Assembly (NCBI GenBank): GCA_916613615.1
Contig: OU744732.1
Location: 50,552,227 to 50,616,226, forward strand
Reading direction: 5' to 3'
Origin: Steromphala cineraria
Taxonomy: Eukaryota > Mollusca > Gastropoda > Trochida > Trochidae
DNA: 64,000 bases
Under the pieces are notes generated by a model. It saw only the letters and a program-made list of their open reading frames with translations. It searched no databases and had not been told where the DNA came from. The position numbers were made by a program, and so were the translations under genes. Positions 53,166-64,000 of this stretch are shown in pieces (the first letter of the stretch is position 1; each line of letters starts with the position of its first letter).

Positions 53166-53862
53166 ACAAAATGTTAACCAATGATATTGAAGAATAATAT
53201 CCGACCAATGAAAAGAAAAAAAAAATGTAAATTTATTTCATAGGACTCCCCTCCATCACTACATGTTAAACCTTGATGGATCATGTATGATGTTAACAAA
53301 TGCAGCGGATCATATACATGGATACTTCTAGCAGGTATGTTTTTTTCTTGTTCATACGAGTTAAGTAAATACCCCCCCCCCCCCTTCAATATTACGTACA
53401 AAATTATGGTAAGATGAAAGAGAAGCAACCATACCTTTGTGTAGGTTTATTCGTAGAGGAAACGGGTTCGTAGATGGGATTTTTACAGATTAGTAATGAA
53501 AAACAGTTTCGTATAGAGTGACAAATTGTGAAATAAGTTCATATAAGCAATAAATTATCATTGTAAATTGTACATCCAATGTATCGATGAATCGACGATC
53601 GATGTAATGTCTTGTATAAATAACCTGAGTAGATACTTTGTAAATATTACATCAAAGTATATAATATATATTCACAATATTAAATGAAAATTTGAAGACC
53701 TCTACGAAGCTTTTTTCCCTAAAAAAGTTCGATCTCTACGAACATTTTTATCTACGAAACCGCTGGTTCCCCATACCATGCTAGACTAGGTTGATGCGCA
53801 GTTAAAATAGCGCAGAGTAGGCAGCGCGCTGATCGAGATTTACGACCCTCTCGAGGCCTCGA
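53166..53862. other. Intergenic DNA
   Basis: A run of 14 C lies at about 53371. The stretch from 53445 to 53770 repeats 'tacgaa' motifs loosely. No gene recognised. Confidence 0.4.
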
Positions 53863-53910
53863 TAATAAAACACTGGAAGTGAAAAATTAAAGTTGGAGAC
53901 CCCCTTTAAA
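53850..53910 (-). mobile_element. Solo half of the palindromic TTAA MITE
   Basis: 'gaggcctcgataataaaaca', 'ctggaagtgaaaaattaaag' and 'ttggagacccccttta' match the right half of the element at 59741-59967. The left half is missing. Confidence 0.7.
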
Positions 53911-54947
53911 GATTTATGGGAAGGAAAATGGCGATTCTTGTGACAAGATTTTGCTCATTTTTGTCAATTTTTAGAGGGGTTTGAGGATATTTTCTGCTAC
54001 GGCATTAGCTTCTTTTAGTTGGGTTTTTAACTTTTGTTATGACAGTTATAAAATGTTGACCCAGTAAAAGCACTAAGGTCAGGTGATTTAGACTTTCTTG
54101 CAATTTTCACAAAATTGCATTGAAATTGACCAAATAAAAAGTTTAAGCATAAAAGGAAAGGTTTCAACACTGTCATTGCGAATCTAACTGAGATCATCTT
54201 TATTATATAGTTTTCGACATTTTCAAGTTTCTTTTGCGCGTTAGTTTATACAAGTTCAGTGTTAATTTCGCTAACCGGTCCAGCCGTATGTCATGAAACT
54301 GCTTTCATTTCAAGCTGTCAATTATAAGCTTACTATTTACGATGTCAAAAAGTACACTGAACGTATTCACGCGAAACACAATTTTCACTATGTACCGATT
54401 TCTGACGAATGCAGGTTAATTGTGATCCAGGATAACCATTTTGATCAATAAGTGTGTAAATGAATCTAGGTGAATGGTTAATATTTATAATAGAAATTTG
54501 TTTCGTATAAGTCAATTTATGTCCATAAACGTTCAAACGCAATACATCGTGTGTTTACCATGGCCCAGTGACCAAGTTTCTTATGTGTTTTTTTTCACAC
54601 GGACACAGGGTGTTTTACTCGCGCGATGTCGGCTAAATATATCAATAGAAATACTTTTTCTATTAGGCCATACCACTGATCTAACATTGTTTCAGGCCAA
54701 TCAGAAATATGCCCTATTTTGCTGGAGAAAGAAGCTGAAATACGAATTATTTTAATTCTTTTGTCGACATATTTTCATTTAGACAATCAATTTCTTCAGG
54801 TCACGTTCGGTAAGTGCATAGTTAAAACTGTTGATAACGCTGAATTTGATTGATAAGAGTTTACTTATTTGAACACTAAATGCTAATGTGACGCCCTCCT
54901 CTAGGTCAATGTAAGAATGGCAGTTCAAGTTTACTTAGACCATTTTT
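53911..54947. other. Intergenic DNA
   Basis: No recognised gene; the ORFs at 54345 and 54474 have no known motifs. Confidence 0.4.
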
Positions 54948-57289
54948 AGCTCACCTTTACAAAGTAAATGTGAGCTTATGTCATGGCGCTTCGTCCGTCG
55001 TCCGTCTGTCCGTCCGTCCGTCCGTCCGTAAACTTTCACGAAAAAGACTACTCCTCCTAAACTAATTCAGATATCATTCTGAAATTGTAGTATGTTATAC
55101 CCATGGTGATTCCCCACAGAAAGGTAGACGTTTCAGTTTTGAGAATCCAAGATGGCCGCCATGACAGCCATATTGAATTTTCAATTAGATTTCATGAAAA
55201 AGACTACTCCTTCTAAATGAATACAGATATCATTCTGAAATTGTAGTATGTTATACCCATGGCGATTCCTCACAGAAAGGTAGACGTTTCAGTTTTGAGA
55301 ATCCAAGATGGCCGCCATGACAGCCATATTGAATTTTCAATTAGATTTCATGAAAAAGACTACTCCTTCTAAATGAATACAGATATCATTCTGAAATTGT
55401 ATTATGTTATACCCATGGTGATTCCCCACAGAAAGGTAGACGTTTCAGTTTTGAGAATCCAAGATGGCCGCCATGACAGCCATATTGAATTTTCAATTAG
55501 ATTTCATGAAAAAGACTACTCCTTCTAAACGAATACAGATATCATTCTGAAATTGTATTATGTTATACCCATGGTGATTCCTCACAGAAAGGTAGATGTT
55601 TCAGTTTAGAGAATCCAAGATGGCCGCCATGACAGCCATATTGAATTTTCAATTAGATTTCATGAAAAAGACTACTCCTTCTAAACGAATACAGATATCA
55701 TTCTGAAATTGTAGTATGTTATACCTATGGTGATTCCGCACAGAAAGGTAGACGTTAAAGTTTTGAGAATCCAAGATGGCCGCCATGGCAGCCATATTGA
55801 ATTTTAAATTAGAGTTCATGACAAAAACTATTTCTCCTAAACCAATCTATAGATATCATTCTGAAATTATAGTATGTTATACCTATAGTGATTCCGCACA
55901 GAAAGGTAGACGTTTCAGTTTTGAGAATCCAAGATGGCCGCAATAGCAGCCATATTGACTTTTCAGCTGCAGATGACACATCATTATTATTATATTTTAA
56001 GCTTTCATCAAGTGATCACTGGCACCATATAAATTCTCTTATTTGAACTTACTAATCATAATATTATCTTAAATATGGAATATTTAAGATTGTCGTGCAA
56101 GTTGTTCTATATTTTTAAGTGTTTCTAAAAAAAATTAAGATGAAAGACAAACATAATTGATTAATTTGTTTAAAATCTTTATGGCAACTAGCTGCAAAAA
56201 CCAAATCACATTAAACACGTTAAATTTTAAACAACTGTATCTCCCTTATATTCCTTTAAATACCACACATAAGGGGTCAACCAGAGTTCAGATATTCCAC
56301 TATGCTGTCTAATACACATCCCAAGGCAGGCTGCTAGCATCACAGTGTCAGCTGCTAGTCTGTTGCATAATCAACCTGACCAAATTGATATGGTAGAGCA
56401 TTATGCTATATGGCCATGGCCCATGTGTATGCAATAAAAGTTATGGACTTGTATTCTCATGACAGTTATATGTTCTTTCTAAGAATAACAACTTACACAA
56501 AACTTGTCTACAATAAGCTTTGTGTTTAGCAATCTACATGATAAGTTGATGTGGAATAAATATGCAGATGAAAATCGAAAAGGGTTTAGTAAGAAAAGTA
56601 AGGAAATATGATTTGTCATATCTCTCTGTTGATTTGACAATGCAAAAATGTTTACCATTATAGTACTGTATGAGTGTTAAATAAATTGATACTTTAATGA
56701 AAGACATCTCATGTCACTTGACATGTAAATATTATGTGAACAAAATAAACGTGTCTTATGCATTGCTGTGTTTATGACTTTCCTCTCAATCAGTCATTCA
56801 TTTTCCTTGAAAAATCTGTACTTTTGGGATTCTTAATATCCCATGCAGCATAACCATCAGTGAAATAATCTTGAAATCATATTAATGATTCACTACAAAA
56901 CAAATGTAAGTGGCCACCATCCTGTAAGTAATGAATGACATTTAAATGGATACACCTAAACCAATCAAGATATCATAATGAAATTAATACGGATGTCCAC
57001 ATAAAAGTAGCATTTTGAAGATTAAAAAGTACAAGATGGTCACCAATTCAGCCATAGATATACAAAAAAAATATACAAAAACCTACTGCTTGTTAACTTA
57101 TCATGATAATATCATTCGTGTATTAATGTTTGTTCAAGCTCTAGTCGTTTCCAAAAGAAGACTGGTATTTTAAAAGATAAATAAATCACGATGGCAGCCA
57201 TAATCAATTATATAAAAGATGGTTACATGTATAATTAAACCATTTTACAACATCATTCATTTTAAGGTGAGCTTCTGTACCCTCGGTAC
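54948..57289 (+). mobile_element. Family A pearl/Helentron-like element, copy 2
   Basis: Same structure as 540-2723: 5' hairpin, (TCCG)n at about 54995-55028, one more 156 bp monomer than copy 1, a unique body and the GGTGAGCT plus GTACC-CTC-GGTAC end. From about 55970 to the end only a handful of differences from copy 3 are visible by eye, far fewer than from copy 1. Confidence 0.9.
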
Positions 57290-57385
57290 TTTTATTTAGT
57301 TATAAACTTATGATTCATTAGGATTTCACTTATGATATATGAAATATGACAAAAGAAAAAAACAACCATTGGATATGTGTTTTTT

Positions 57386-58704
57386 TATCCCCCGCCGCGC
57401 GTTTAGCGCGAAGCGGGGGATATAGTATTGAGCAGCGTCCGTCCGTACGTACGTACGTTCGTCCCGACGGATAAAATTGAATAACTCAAACTATTGACAT
57501 GATTCTTTTCATTTTTAGCTCATCTGGCCTGTAAGGCCCGCTTATGGCATGGCATGGTGTCCGGCGTCCGTCCGTCCGTCCGTCCGTAAACTTTGTGGAA
57601 TTTCGACTTCTTCTCCAGAACCATAAGGCCTAGAAAGCTTAAACTTGGTGTACATACTCCTTGACTAGTGAGGATTAAAAATTGTAGCTTTAGTGGCCCT
57701 GTGGCCCCTAATAAGGGCCACAGGGGCCACGCCCTAAAAACCTATTTTCATCTTCTTCTCCAGAAGCATGAGGCCCAGAAAGCTGAAACCTTGTGTACAG
57801 ACTCCTTGGCTAGTGAGGATTATAAATTGTAGCTTTTGTGGCCCTGTGACCCCTAATAAGGGCCACGGACCAAGCCCTAAAAACCTATTTTCATCTTCTC
57901 CAGAAGCATAAGGCCTAGAAAGCTTAAACTTTGTTTACAGACTCCTTGAGTAGTGAGGATTATAAATTGTAGCTTTGGTGACCATGTTGCCCCTAATAAG
58001 GGCCACGCCCTAAAAACCTATTTTATCTTTTTCTCCAGAAGTAAAAGGCCTAGAAAGCTGAAACTTTGTGTACAGACTCCTTGACTAGTGATGATTATGA
58101 ATTGTAGCTTTGGTGACCCTGTTGCCCCTAATAAAGGCAACAGGAACGTCCTTCAAATCTATTTTCATCTTCTTCATCAGAAGTAAAGGCCTAGAAAACT
58201 GAAACTTGTCGCCTATATATACTGAATTTTATGAATGGTGACCCTGTGGCCTCTACAAAGGGGGAATCACATTGACCACACTCTACAGCATAATTGATGA
58301 TGAAGCCTGATGAGCTACAGAGCCAATGGCTCTATTTTTTGTATATAGCTACATCACCGTGGCAGCAAGGTCCCTCTAGAGGTTCATGACCTTGACCTTC
58401 ATTTCAAGGTCATTACGAGACTTGTCGGACAAGCGGGATATCTCAAGAACCATCAACTGGATTCTCTTCAAAATTTACACAAAGCATCTTATTGGGGAGG
58501 CGCCGGGCCCAGTCGATTTTAGTCAGCTCTTCACATTATTTTCAAGGTCACAGCGAGACTTTGAAAATTTCAGCATTGAAACCTGCATTTTAAGCTTGTC
58601 AGCGGTATATCTCAAGAACCATTCACTGAATTCTCTACATAACTTACACAATGCATCTTATTGGGAAGGCGCCGGGCCCAGTCGATTTTGGTGATCTTGT
58701 CACC
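57386..58704 (+). mobile_element. Family D element interrupted by a family B copy
   Basis: Starts with hairpin TATCCCCCG...CGGGGGATA (57386-57422), then (TCCG/TACG)n and 'ataactcaaactattgacat'. It resumes after the nested insertion with two monomers of about 170 bp ('atatctcaagaaccat', 'ggcgccgggcccagtcgatt') and ends in hairpin GGTGA-TCTTG-TCACC near 58704. The ORF at 58386-58694 translates the two monomers. Its 3' boundary is less certain than those of families A-C. Confidence 0.7.
57517..58333 (+). mobile_element. Family B element nested in the family D element
   Basis: AGCTCATC with a 5' hairpin, (TCCG)n at about 57567-57590, about four degraded monomers of roughly 140 bp, then GATGAGCT and hairpin AGAGCC-AAT-GGCTCT. 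The monomers have drifted (gaccc changed to ggcccc). Confidence 0.85.
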
Positions 58705-59740
58705 TTTGTGACATATACTTGTTTTTAAAAAGTTTATACTATTAAAATCATTTTTTGCATTAGTTGCAATTTCGTCCTCTACGAAGTCAAGAAAAAACAG
58801 ATTTTGACGTTACCTGCAACCATCTCACGTATACTAGTCAACGGTAGGGCAAAGCTGTGTTTCTACATGGATGCTATTGCTAGTATTATTCGTATATAGA
58901 CACGAAAAAAAAGAATATATAAAACATGATGGTGTAAGTATAAAAAACACAAGGGAAGATGTTTAATAGTGAAGCTAAAGTTTTCTTACCAAAATGCATA
59001 AATTCCTGTACTCCTCATCGCTTCACCATATGCTTAAAAACGGTATAAAATCCATCTGAAACGTCGCTATTGTCAAATAAAGAAGTTGTTCATCCATATC
59101 ATTCTTTTTCGTCCTTAAGTTGAAACGTGAGTTAATATTGAACTTGCTTTGTAATAATGCATGAGTCAAACAATTAATCAAATAAATGAAGTAAAAATGT
59201 AGCCTTACACGAAAAGAAATGAATACTTGAGATTAAGAACGCAGGTTAAATGGACAAATACATGGATGACCAATTTCGTAAGAGGAATGAAAACGCGAAG
59301 AATGAATAGACGATGTTAATGCATAAGATATCACAAAATTGTAGCATGACATGCAGAAATATGTTTCAGGTCTTCTTTGAAAACTACAGAAATGTTATCC
59401 CTTCACCGCCCCCTATTAACCCGGTCTTCCCGCTTGATCACCTTGTGTATAATCATAACATGTCATGCCCGGTTTCCGAGAACCTCTTCACTATAGGACA
59501 CAGTTGGATCAGTCAGTTTCAATTTGGATAAGTACCTCTGTACAGTAGCCAGGCCATGAATTTGTTGTTCTCACTCACCTACTTGCTGGTTGGCCATTTT
59601 GAAATAAAAAAAATTTATGTTTAGGAATCAGGCATTTGAAATTTGGATAAGGTCTTCTTGGAATGATTATAACCCGAGCGAGAGCTTGTCTTATGATCAA
59701 ATTCGCACACGTTTCGTTATTTCATTCCAACCAGCATTAA
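58705..59740. other. Intergenic DNA with a foldback remnant
   Basis: At about 59060-59110 'gaaacgtcgct', 'aataaagaagttgttcat' matches the right arm of the foldback at 22313. The 72-codon ORF at 59313 is not recognised. Confidence 0.5.
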
Positions 59741-59967
59741 AGGGGGTCTCCAACTTCTAATTTTTAACTTCCAGTGTTTTATTAGCGAGGCCCTCTCCGA
59801 CCCTCTCGGGGCCTCGCTAATAAAACACTGGAAGTAAAAAAAATAAAGGGGGCCTCCAACTTCTAATTGTTAACGTACAGTGTTTTATTAGCGAGGCCCT
59901 CTCCGACCCTCTCGGGGCCTCGCTAATAAAACACTGGAAGTTAAAAATTAGAAGTTGGAGACCCCCT
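59741..59967. mobile_element. Palindromic TTAA MITE with doubled interior
   Basis: Outer arms (AGGGGGTCTCCAAC and GTTGGAGACCCCCT) are flanked by TTAA at 59737-59740 and 59968-59971. Inside, the palindrome 'cagtgttttattagcgaggc' / 'gcctcgctaataaaacactg' around 'ctctccgaccctctcgg' occurs twice in tandem, and the second unit again begins 'aaagggggcctccaac'. This looks like one element inserted in, or fused to, another copy. Confidence 0.85.
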
Positions 59968-59971
59968 TTAA

Positions 59972-60360
59972 GTGCATGGAATAATCTCCATTTTAATTTT
60001 GTTGAATAACAAGTCAACTACCTGCTTATTTTGCGATTTCTTATCGCCCGAAGACCAAAACACAAAACCTCCCAAAATGGAGATCGATGTAAAAAATTGG
60101 CCAACTAAAATCATTAGCATCTAACTCATAACCTCATCATCAAAACGGGCTCGCTTCCATTACGCCACTTACAATAAAATTATTTCGGTAGCCTAATAAA
60201 CGACGAAGTACGGGAACCATCGCTTAAAAAACATATGCTTCTATGCACGTGTGCAGAAATGAAAATTGTGACACTGTAAATGCCTCATTTTTCAGTAATG
60301 AGCCTAAAAATGAAACGCGATGATAACATCAAATATTTGAAATGGAACTGAATATGAATA
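59972..60360. other. Intergenic DNA
   Basis: No feature recognised. Confidence 0.4.
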
Positions 60361-60699
60361 AGGGGCAGTTGAACGTTTTTGTATCCAATTACATGATGTC
60401 AAGAAATTGAAATTATATGTCAACAATTTCAAGACAATGCTTTAAATCATAGAATGCAGTTTTAAAACCAACTAACATGTTCAGTTAAGTCCCGCGAATC
60501 CATTTCCAAACCAAAAATCGAAAAAGGTGGTTACACAAAAATGGCCACCAGTAGTTTTTGCTTGATATTCAATAATCTCTTAAACAACTACGCATGATAG
60601 GTTGATAAATGAGATATTTAACCCTTTGAAGACAATACATGTCGCATTTACCAAAATGATTTTTTTTTTCAAAATTAAAAAAGACGTGAAACTGCCCTT
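60361..60699 (+). mobile_element. TTAA MITE family, fourth copy
   Basis: Tips 'aggggcagttgaacgttttt' and 'aaaaagacgtgaaactgccct' match the family at 10535, 19575 and 22051; flanking TTAA is degraded to ATA and TTTAG. The 'acacaaaaatggccacc' block of the family is present. Confidence 0.7.
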
Positions 60700-61080
60700 T
60701 AGAATGGTTTTAAGTTATCCTGGAATGATGTTAACTCTTGTTTCTGGTACGTTTCCGATAGCATTCGCTCTCTCTGCCTCTTTTTCCCCATTCATTTCTA
60801 ATTCATCTGAATTTCTCTCACTCTCCGTCCGTAATTCTCACACCATTCCCCACCCTTTGTACTAACATTTCGTTTCATCTCATCAACTTATAAGTACACA
60901 ACCTCTAATATCACGGTACTCATATAAGTGATGACATGTATCATGGCAGTTGCATGCTCTACATGTCACTCAGTATCTGAAATACCTCTCAGATAGTTAA
61001 CTCATGTGTGACAAAAAAACAACATTAAACCGTATTTTCACATTGCCTGCATCACCGCATATTTACTGGGCTGATCCCGA
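60700..61080. other. Intergenic DNA
   Basis: No gene recognised. Confidence 0.4.
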
Positions 61081-61084
61081 ATCA

Positions 61085-61612
61085 TTGCCAGCGTGTGTTA
61101 GTTCATTTGACATACAAACTGGATCCCCGAATAAGGTAATTTTGATTTTTCTTTAACTTCGTATTGTTTTGACTATCATTATTTCATTAATTTATTAAAA
61201 GTATTAATATTCGAATTTTTCACCCTTATGTATCGCGAAATTAATATCATCCACTGCATGTGCATGCTTGAGTTATGTTAGTTGACATATATAGTGATCG
61301 ACAAATAAGGTACTTAAATAGGTAATATTTGTTATCATATTTTATTATTTTGTTCGTAAAATATCATAATTTTGTTCATAAAATATCATAATTTTGTTCG
61401 TAAAATATCATAATTTTGTTCGTAAAATATCATAATTTTGTTCATAAAATATTATTTTATCTTTAATATCAAAATGAAACTCAGAAAGTGCTCCCTCATA
61501 TATTATGCTTTGCTAAATGTCAATATGTTAAGTTCAGAATTGTTTGATTTATGCGTAGGCTTAATTGGCATACAGACCCTGCTTGATCGACGGATAAGGT
61601 ACTTGTATTTTT
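61085..61612 (+). repeat. Degenerate tandem block that received the family A insertion
   Basis: The phrase 'gttagtt..ttgacata.a', 'tgatcgacgaataaggtact' recurs at about 61095-61145, 61275-61315 and 61565-61605, and again at about 63975-64000 after the element. Within it a 22 bp unit ('ttttgttcgtaaaatatcat') repeats about five times at 61347-61455, and the same words appear after the element at about 63810-63850. Confidence 0.65.
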
Positions 61613-63798
61613 AGCTCACCTTTACGAAGTAAATGTGAGCTTATGTCATGGCGCTTCGTCCGTCGTCCGTCTGTCTGTCTGTCCGTCAGTCCGTAAACTT
61701 TCACGAAAAAGATTACTCCTCCTAAACGAATTCAGATATCATTCTGAAATTGTAGTATGCTATACCCATGGTGATTCCTCACAGAAAGGTAGACGTTTCA
61801 GTTTTGAGAATCCAAGATGGCCGCCATGACAGCCATATTGAATTTTCAATTAGATTTCATGAAAAAGACTACTCCTTCTAAACGAATACAGATATCATTC
61901 TGAAGTTGTAGTATGTTATACCCATGGTGATTCCTCACAGAAAGGTAGACGTTTCAGTTTTGAGAATCTAAGATGGCCGCCATGACAGCCATATTGAATT
62001 TTCAAATAGATTTCATGAAAAAGACTACTCCTTCTAAACGAATACAGATATCATTCTGAAATTGTAGTATGTTATACCCATGGTGATTCCTCACAGAAAG
62101 GTAGACGTTTCAGTTTTGAGAATCCAAGATGGCCGCCATGACAGCCATATTGAATTTTCAATTAGATTTCATGAAAAAGACTACTCCTTCTAAACGAATA
62201 CAGACGTCATTCTGAAATTGTATTATGTTATACCTATGGTGATTCGGCACAGAAAGGTAGACGTTTAAGTTTTGAGAATCCAATATGGCCGCCATGGCAG
62301 CCATATTGAATTTTCAATTAGAGTTCATGACAAAAACTATTTCTCCTAAACCAATCTATAGATATCATTCTGAAATTATAGTATGTTATACCTATAGTGA
62401 TTCCGCACAGAAAGGTAGACGTTTCAGTTTTGAGAATCCAAGATGGCCGCAATAGCAGCCATATTGACTTTTCAGCTGCAGATGACACATCATTATTATT
62501 ATATTTTAAGCTTTCATCAAGTGATCACTGGCACCATATAAATTCTCTTATTTGAACTTACTAATCATAATATTATCTTAAATATGGAATATTTAAGATT
62601 GTCGTGCAAGTTGTTCTATATTTTTAAGTGTTTCTAAAAAAAATTAAGATGAAAGACAAACATAATTGATTAATTTGTTTAAAATCTTTATGGCAACTAG
62701 CTGCAAAAACCAAATCACATTAAACACGTTAAATTTTAAACAACTGTATCTCCCTTATATTCCTTTAAATACCACACATAAGGGGTCAACCAGAGTTCAG
62801 ATATTCCACTATGCTGTCTAATACACATCCCAAGGCAGGCTGCTAGCATCACAGTGTCAGCTGCTAGTCTGTTGCATAATCAACCTGACCAAATTGATAT
62901 GGTAGAGCATTATGCTATATGGCCATGGCCCATGTGTATGCAATAAAAGTTATGGACTTGTATTCTCATGACAGTTATATGTTCTTTCTAAGAATAACAA
63001 CTTACACAAAACTTGTCTACAATAAGCTTTGTGTTTAGCAATCTACATGATAAGTTGATGTGGAATAAATATGCAGATGAAAATCGAAAAGGGTTTAGTA
63101 AGAAAAGTAAGGAAATATGATTTGTCATATCTCTCTGTTGATTTGACAATGCAAAAATGTTTACCATTATAGTACTGTATGAGTGTTAAATAAATTGATA
63201 CTTTAATGAAAGACATCTCATGTCACTTGACATGTAAATATTATGTGAACAAAATAAACGTGTCTTATGCATTGCTGTGTTTATGACTTTCCTCTCAATC
63301 AGTCATTCATTTTCCTTGAAAAATCTGTACTTTTGGGATTCTTAATATCCCATGCAGCATAACCATCAGTGAAATAATCTTGAAATCATATTAATGATTC
63401 ACTACAAAACAAATGTAAGTGGCCACCATCCTGTAAGTAATGAATGACATTTAAATGGATACACCTAAACCAATCAAGATATCATAATGAAATTAATACG
63501 GATGTCCACATAAAAGTAGCATTTTGAAGATTAAAAAGTACAAGATGGTCACCAATTCAGCCATAGATATACAAAAAAAATATACAAAAACCTACTGCTT
63601 GTTAACTTATCATGATAATATCATTCGTGTATTAATGTTTGTTCAAGCTCTAGTCGTTTCCAAAAGAAGACTGGTATTTTAAAAGATAAATAAATCACGA
63701 TGGCAGCCATAATCAATTATATAAAAGATGGTTACATGTATAATTAAACCATTTTACCACATCATTCATTTTAAGGTGAGCTTCTGTGCCCTCGGTAC
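61613..63798 (+). mobile_element. Family A pearl/Helentron-like element, copy 3
   Basis: Same architecture as the other two copies, with a shorter microsatellite (about 61656-61695) and one base change in the 3' hairpin (GTGCC-CTC-GGTAC). The body is almost identical to copy 2, sharing with it the inserted 'agatattcc' absent from copy 1. Confidence 0.9.
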
Positions 63799-64000
63799 TT
63801 TTATTTTTTGTATCATATTTTATATTTTTGCGTAAAATATCATTTAATCTTCAATATCAAGATAGAAATCAGAACTAGCATCCTTTTAGTGAAAAATTCA
63901 TGAAAAGCGAACAACTTTATTTTTTGGGCTCAAATGTCCATTCGGTAAATCACGAATAGTCGATGCCTGTGTTTGCTCAGTTGACAGACAGACGTGATCG
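63799..64000. other. Resumption of the tandem block
   Basis: The sequence after the element resembles that before 61613 ('gtaaaatatcat', 'cttcaatatcaagat', 'gttgacagacagac.tgatcg'), so the element sits inside the array. The window ends inside it. Confidence 0.6.

Noticed and set aside
58386..58694. 102-codon ORF with duplicated segments
   Set aside because: It spans two tandem monomers of the family D element.

Overview
This window is AT-rich eukaryotic nuclear DNA with spliced genes, long introns and dense non-autonomous repeats. Several repeat families combine a (TCCG)n microsatellite, a tandem core array of about 150 bp monomers and hairpin ends. That is the architecture described for bivalve 'pearl' elements and for Helentron-associated INEs, so the best guess is a lophotrochozoan and most likely a bivalve mollusc. 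This rests on repeat type and intron style; no species marker was seen.

Two protein-coding genes are well supported, arranged head to head. The first is an intronless protein kinase on the minus strand (22784-24622, 612 residues) with an unusual catalytic loop, a long Ser/Ala-rich tail and two perfect CRE palindromes upstream. The second is the CDK11 (PITSLRE) cyclin-dependent kinase on the plus strand. It has 15 coding exons from 27548 to 47640, an 811-residue product and a poly(A) signal at 48626. CDK11 is an ordinary conserved gene, but it carries local tandem duplications at or beside three exons. One duplicate forms an in-frame, splice-competent candidate exon at 46808-46879.

Layout: 1-22.5 kb is gene-poor, with one large pearl/Helentron-like element (540-2723), several foldback MITEs, TTAA-flanked MITEs, degenerate minisatellites and a GATA/GGAT microsatellite. 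22.8-24.9 kb is the single-exon kinase and its promoter. 26.8-48.7 kb is CDK11; its introns hold two family-B elements, one family-C element and hAT-type MITEs. 48.7-54.9 kb is intergenic, with a dimeric tRNA-derived SINE, a LINE-like 3' tail and an inverted-repeat element. 54.9-64 kb holds two more, nearly identical, copies of the 2.2-2.3 kb element, a nested element pair, two TTAA MITEs and a tandem-repeat block that received the last insertion.

The most interesting observations are: (i) three repeat families (and possibly a fourth) with unrelated sequence share one blueprint of 5' hairpin, (TCCG)n, about 150 bp tandem core, subterminal inverse of the 5' tip and 3' hairpin in a T-rich target; (ii) tandem exon births inside CDK11; (iii) a protein-level conserved fragment of unknown identity at 13994 and 35540; (iv) a 130 bp almost perfect palindrome with an intact 8 bp target duplication. 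No CRISPR, rRNA or functional tRNA gene was seen.
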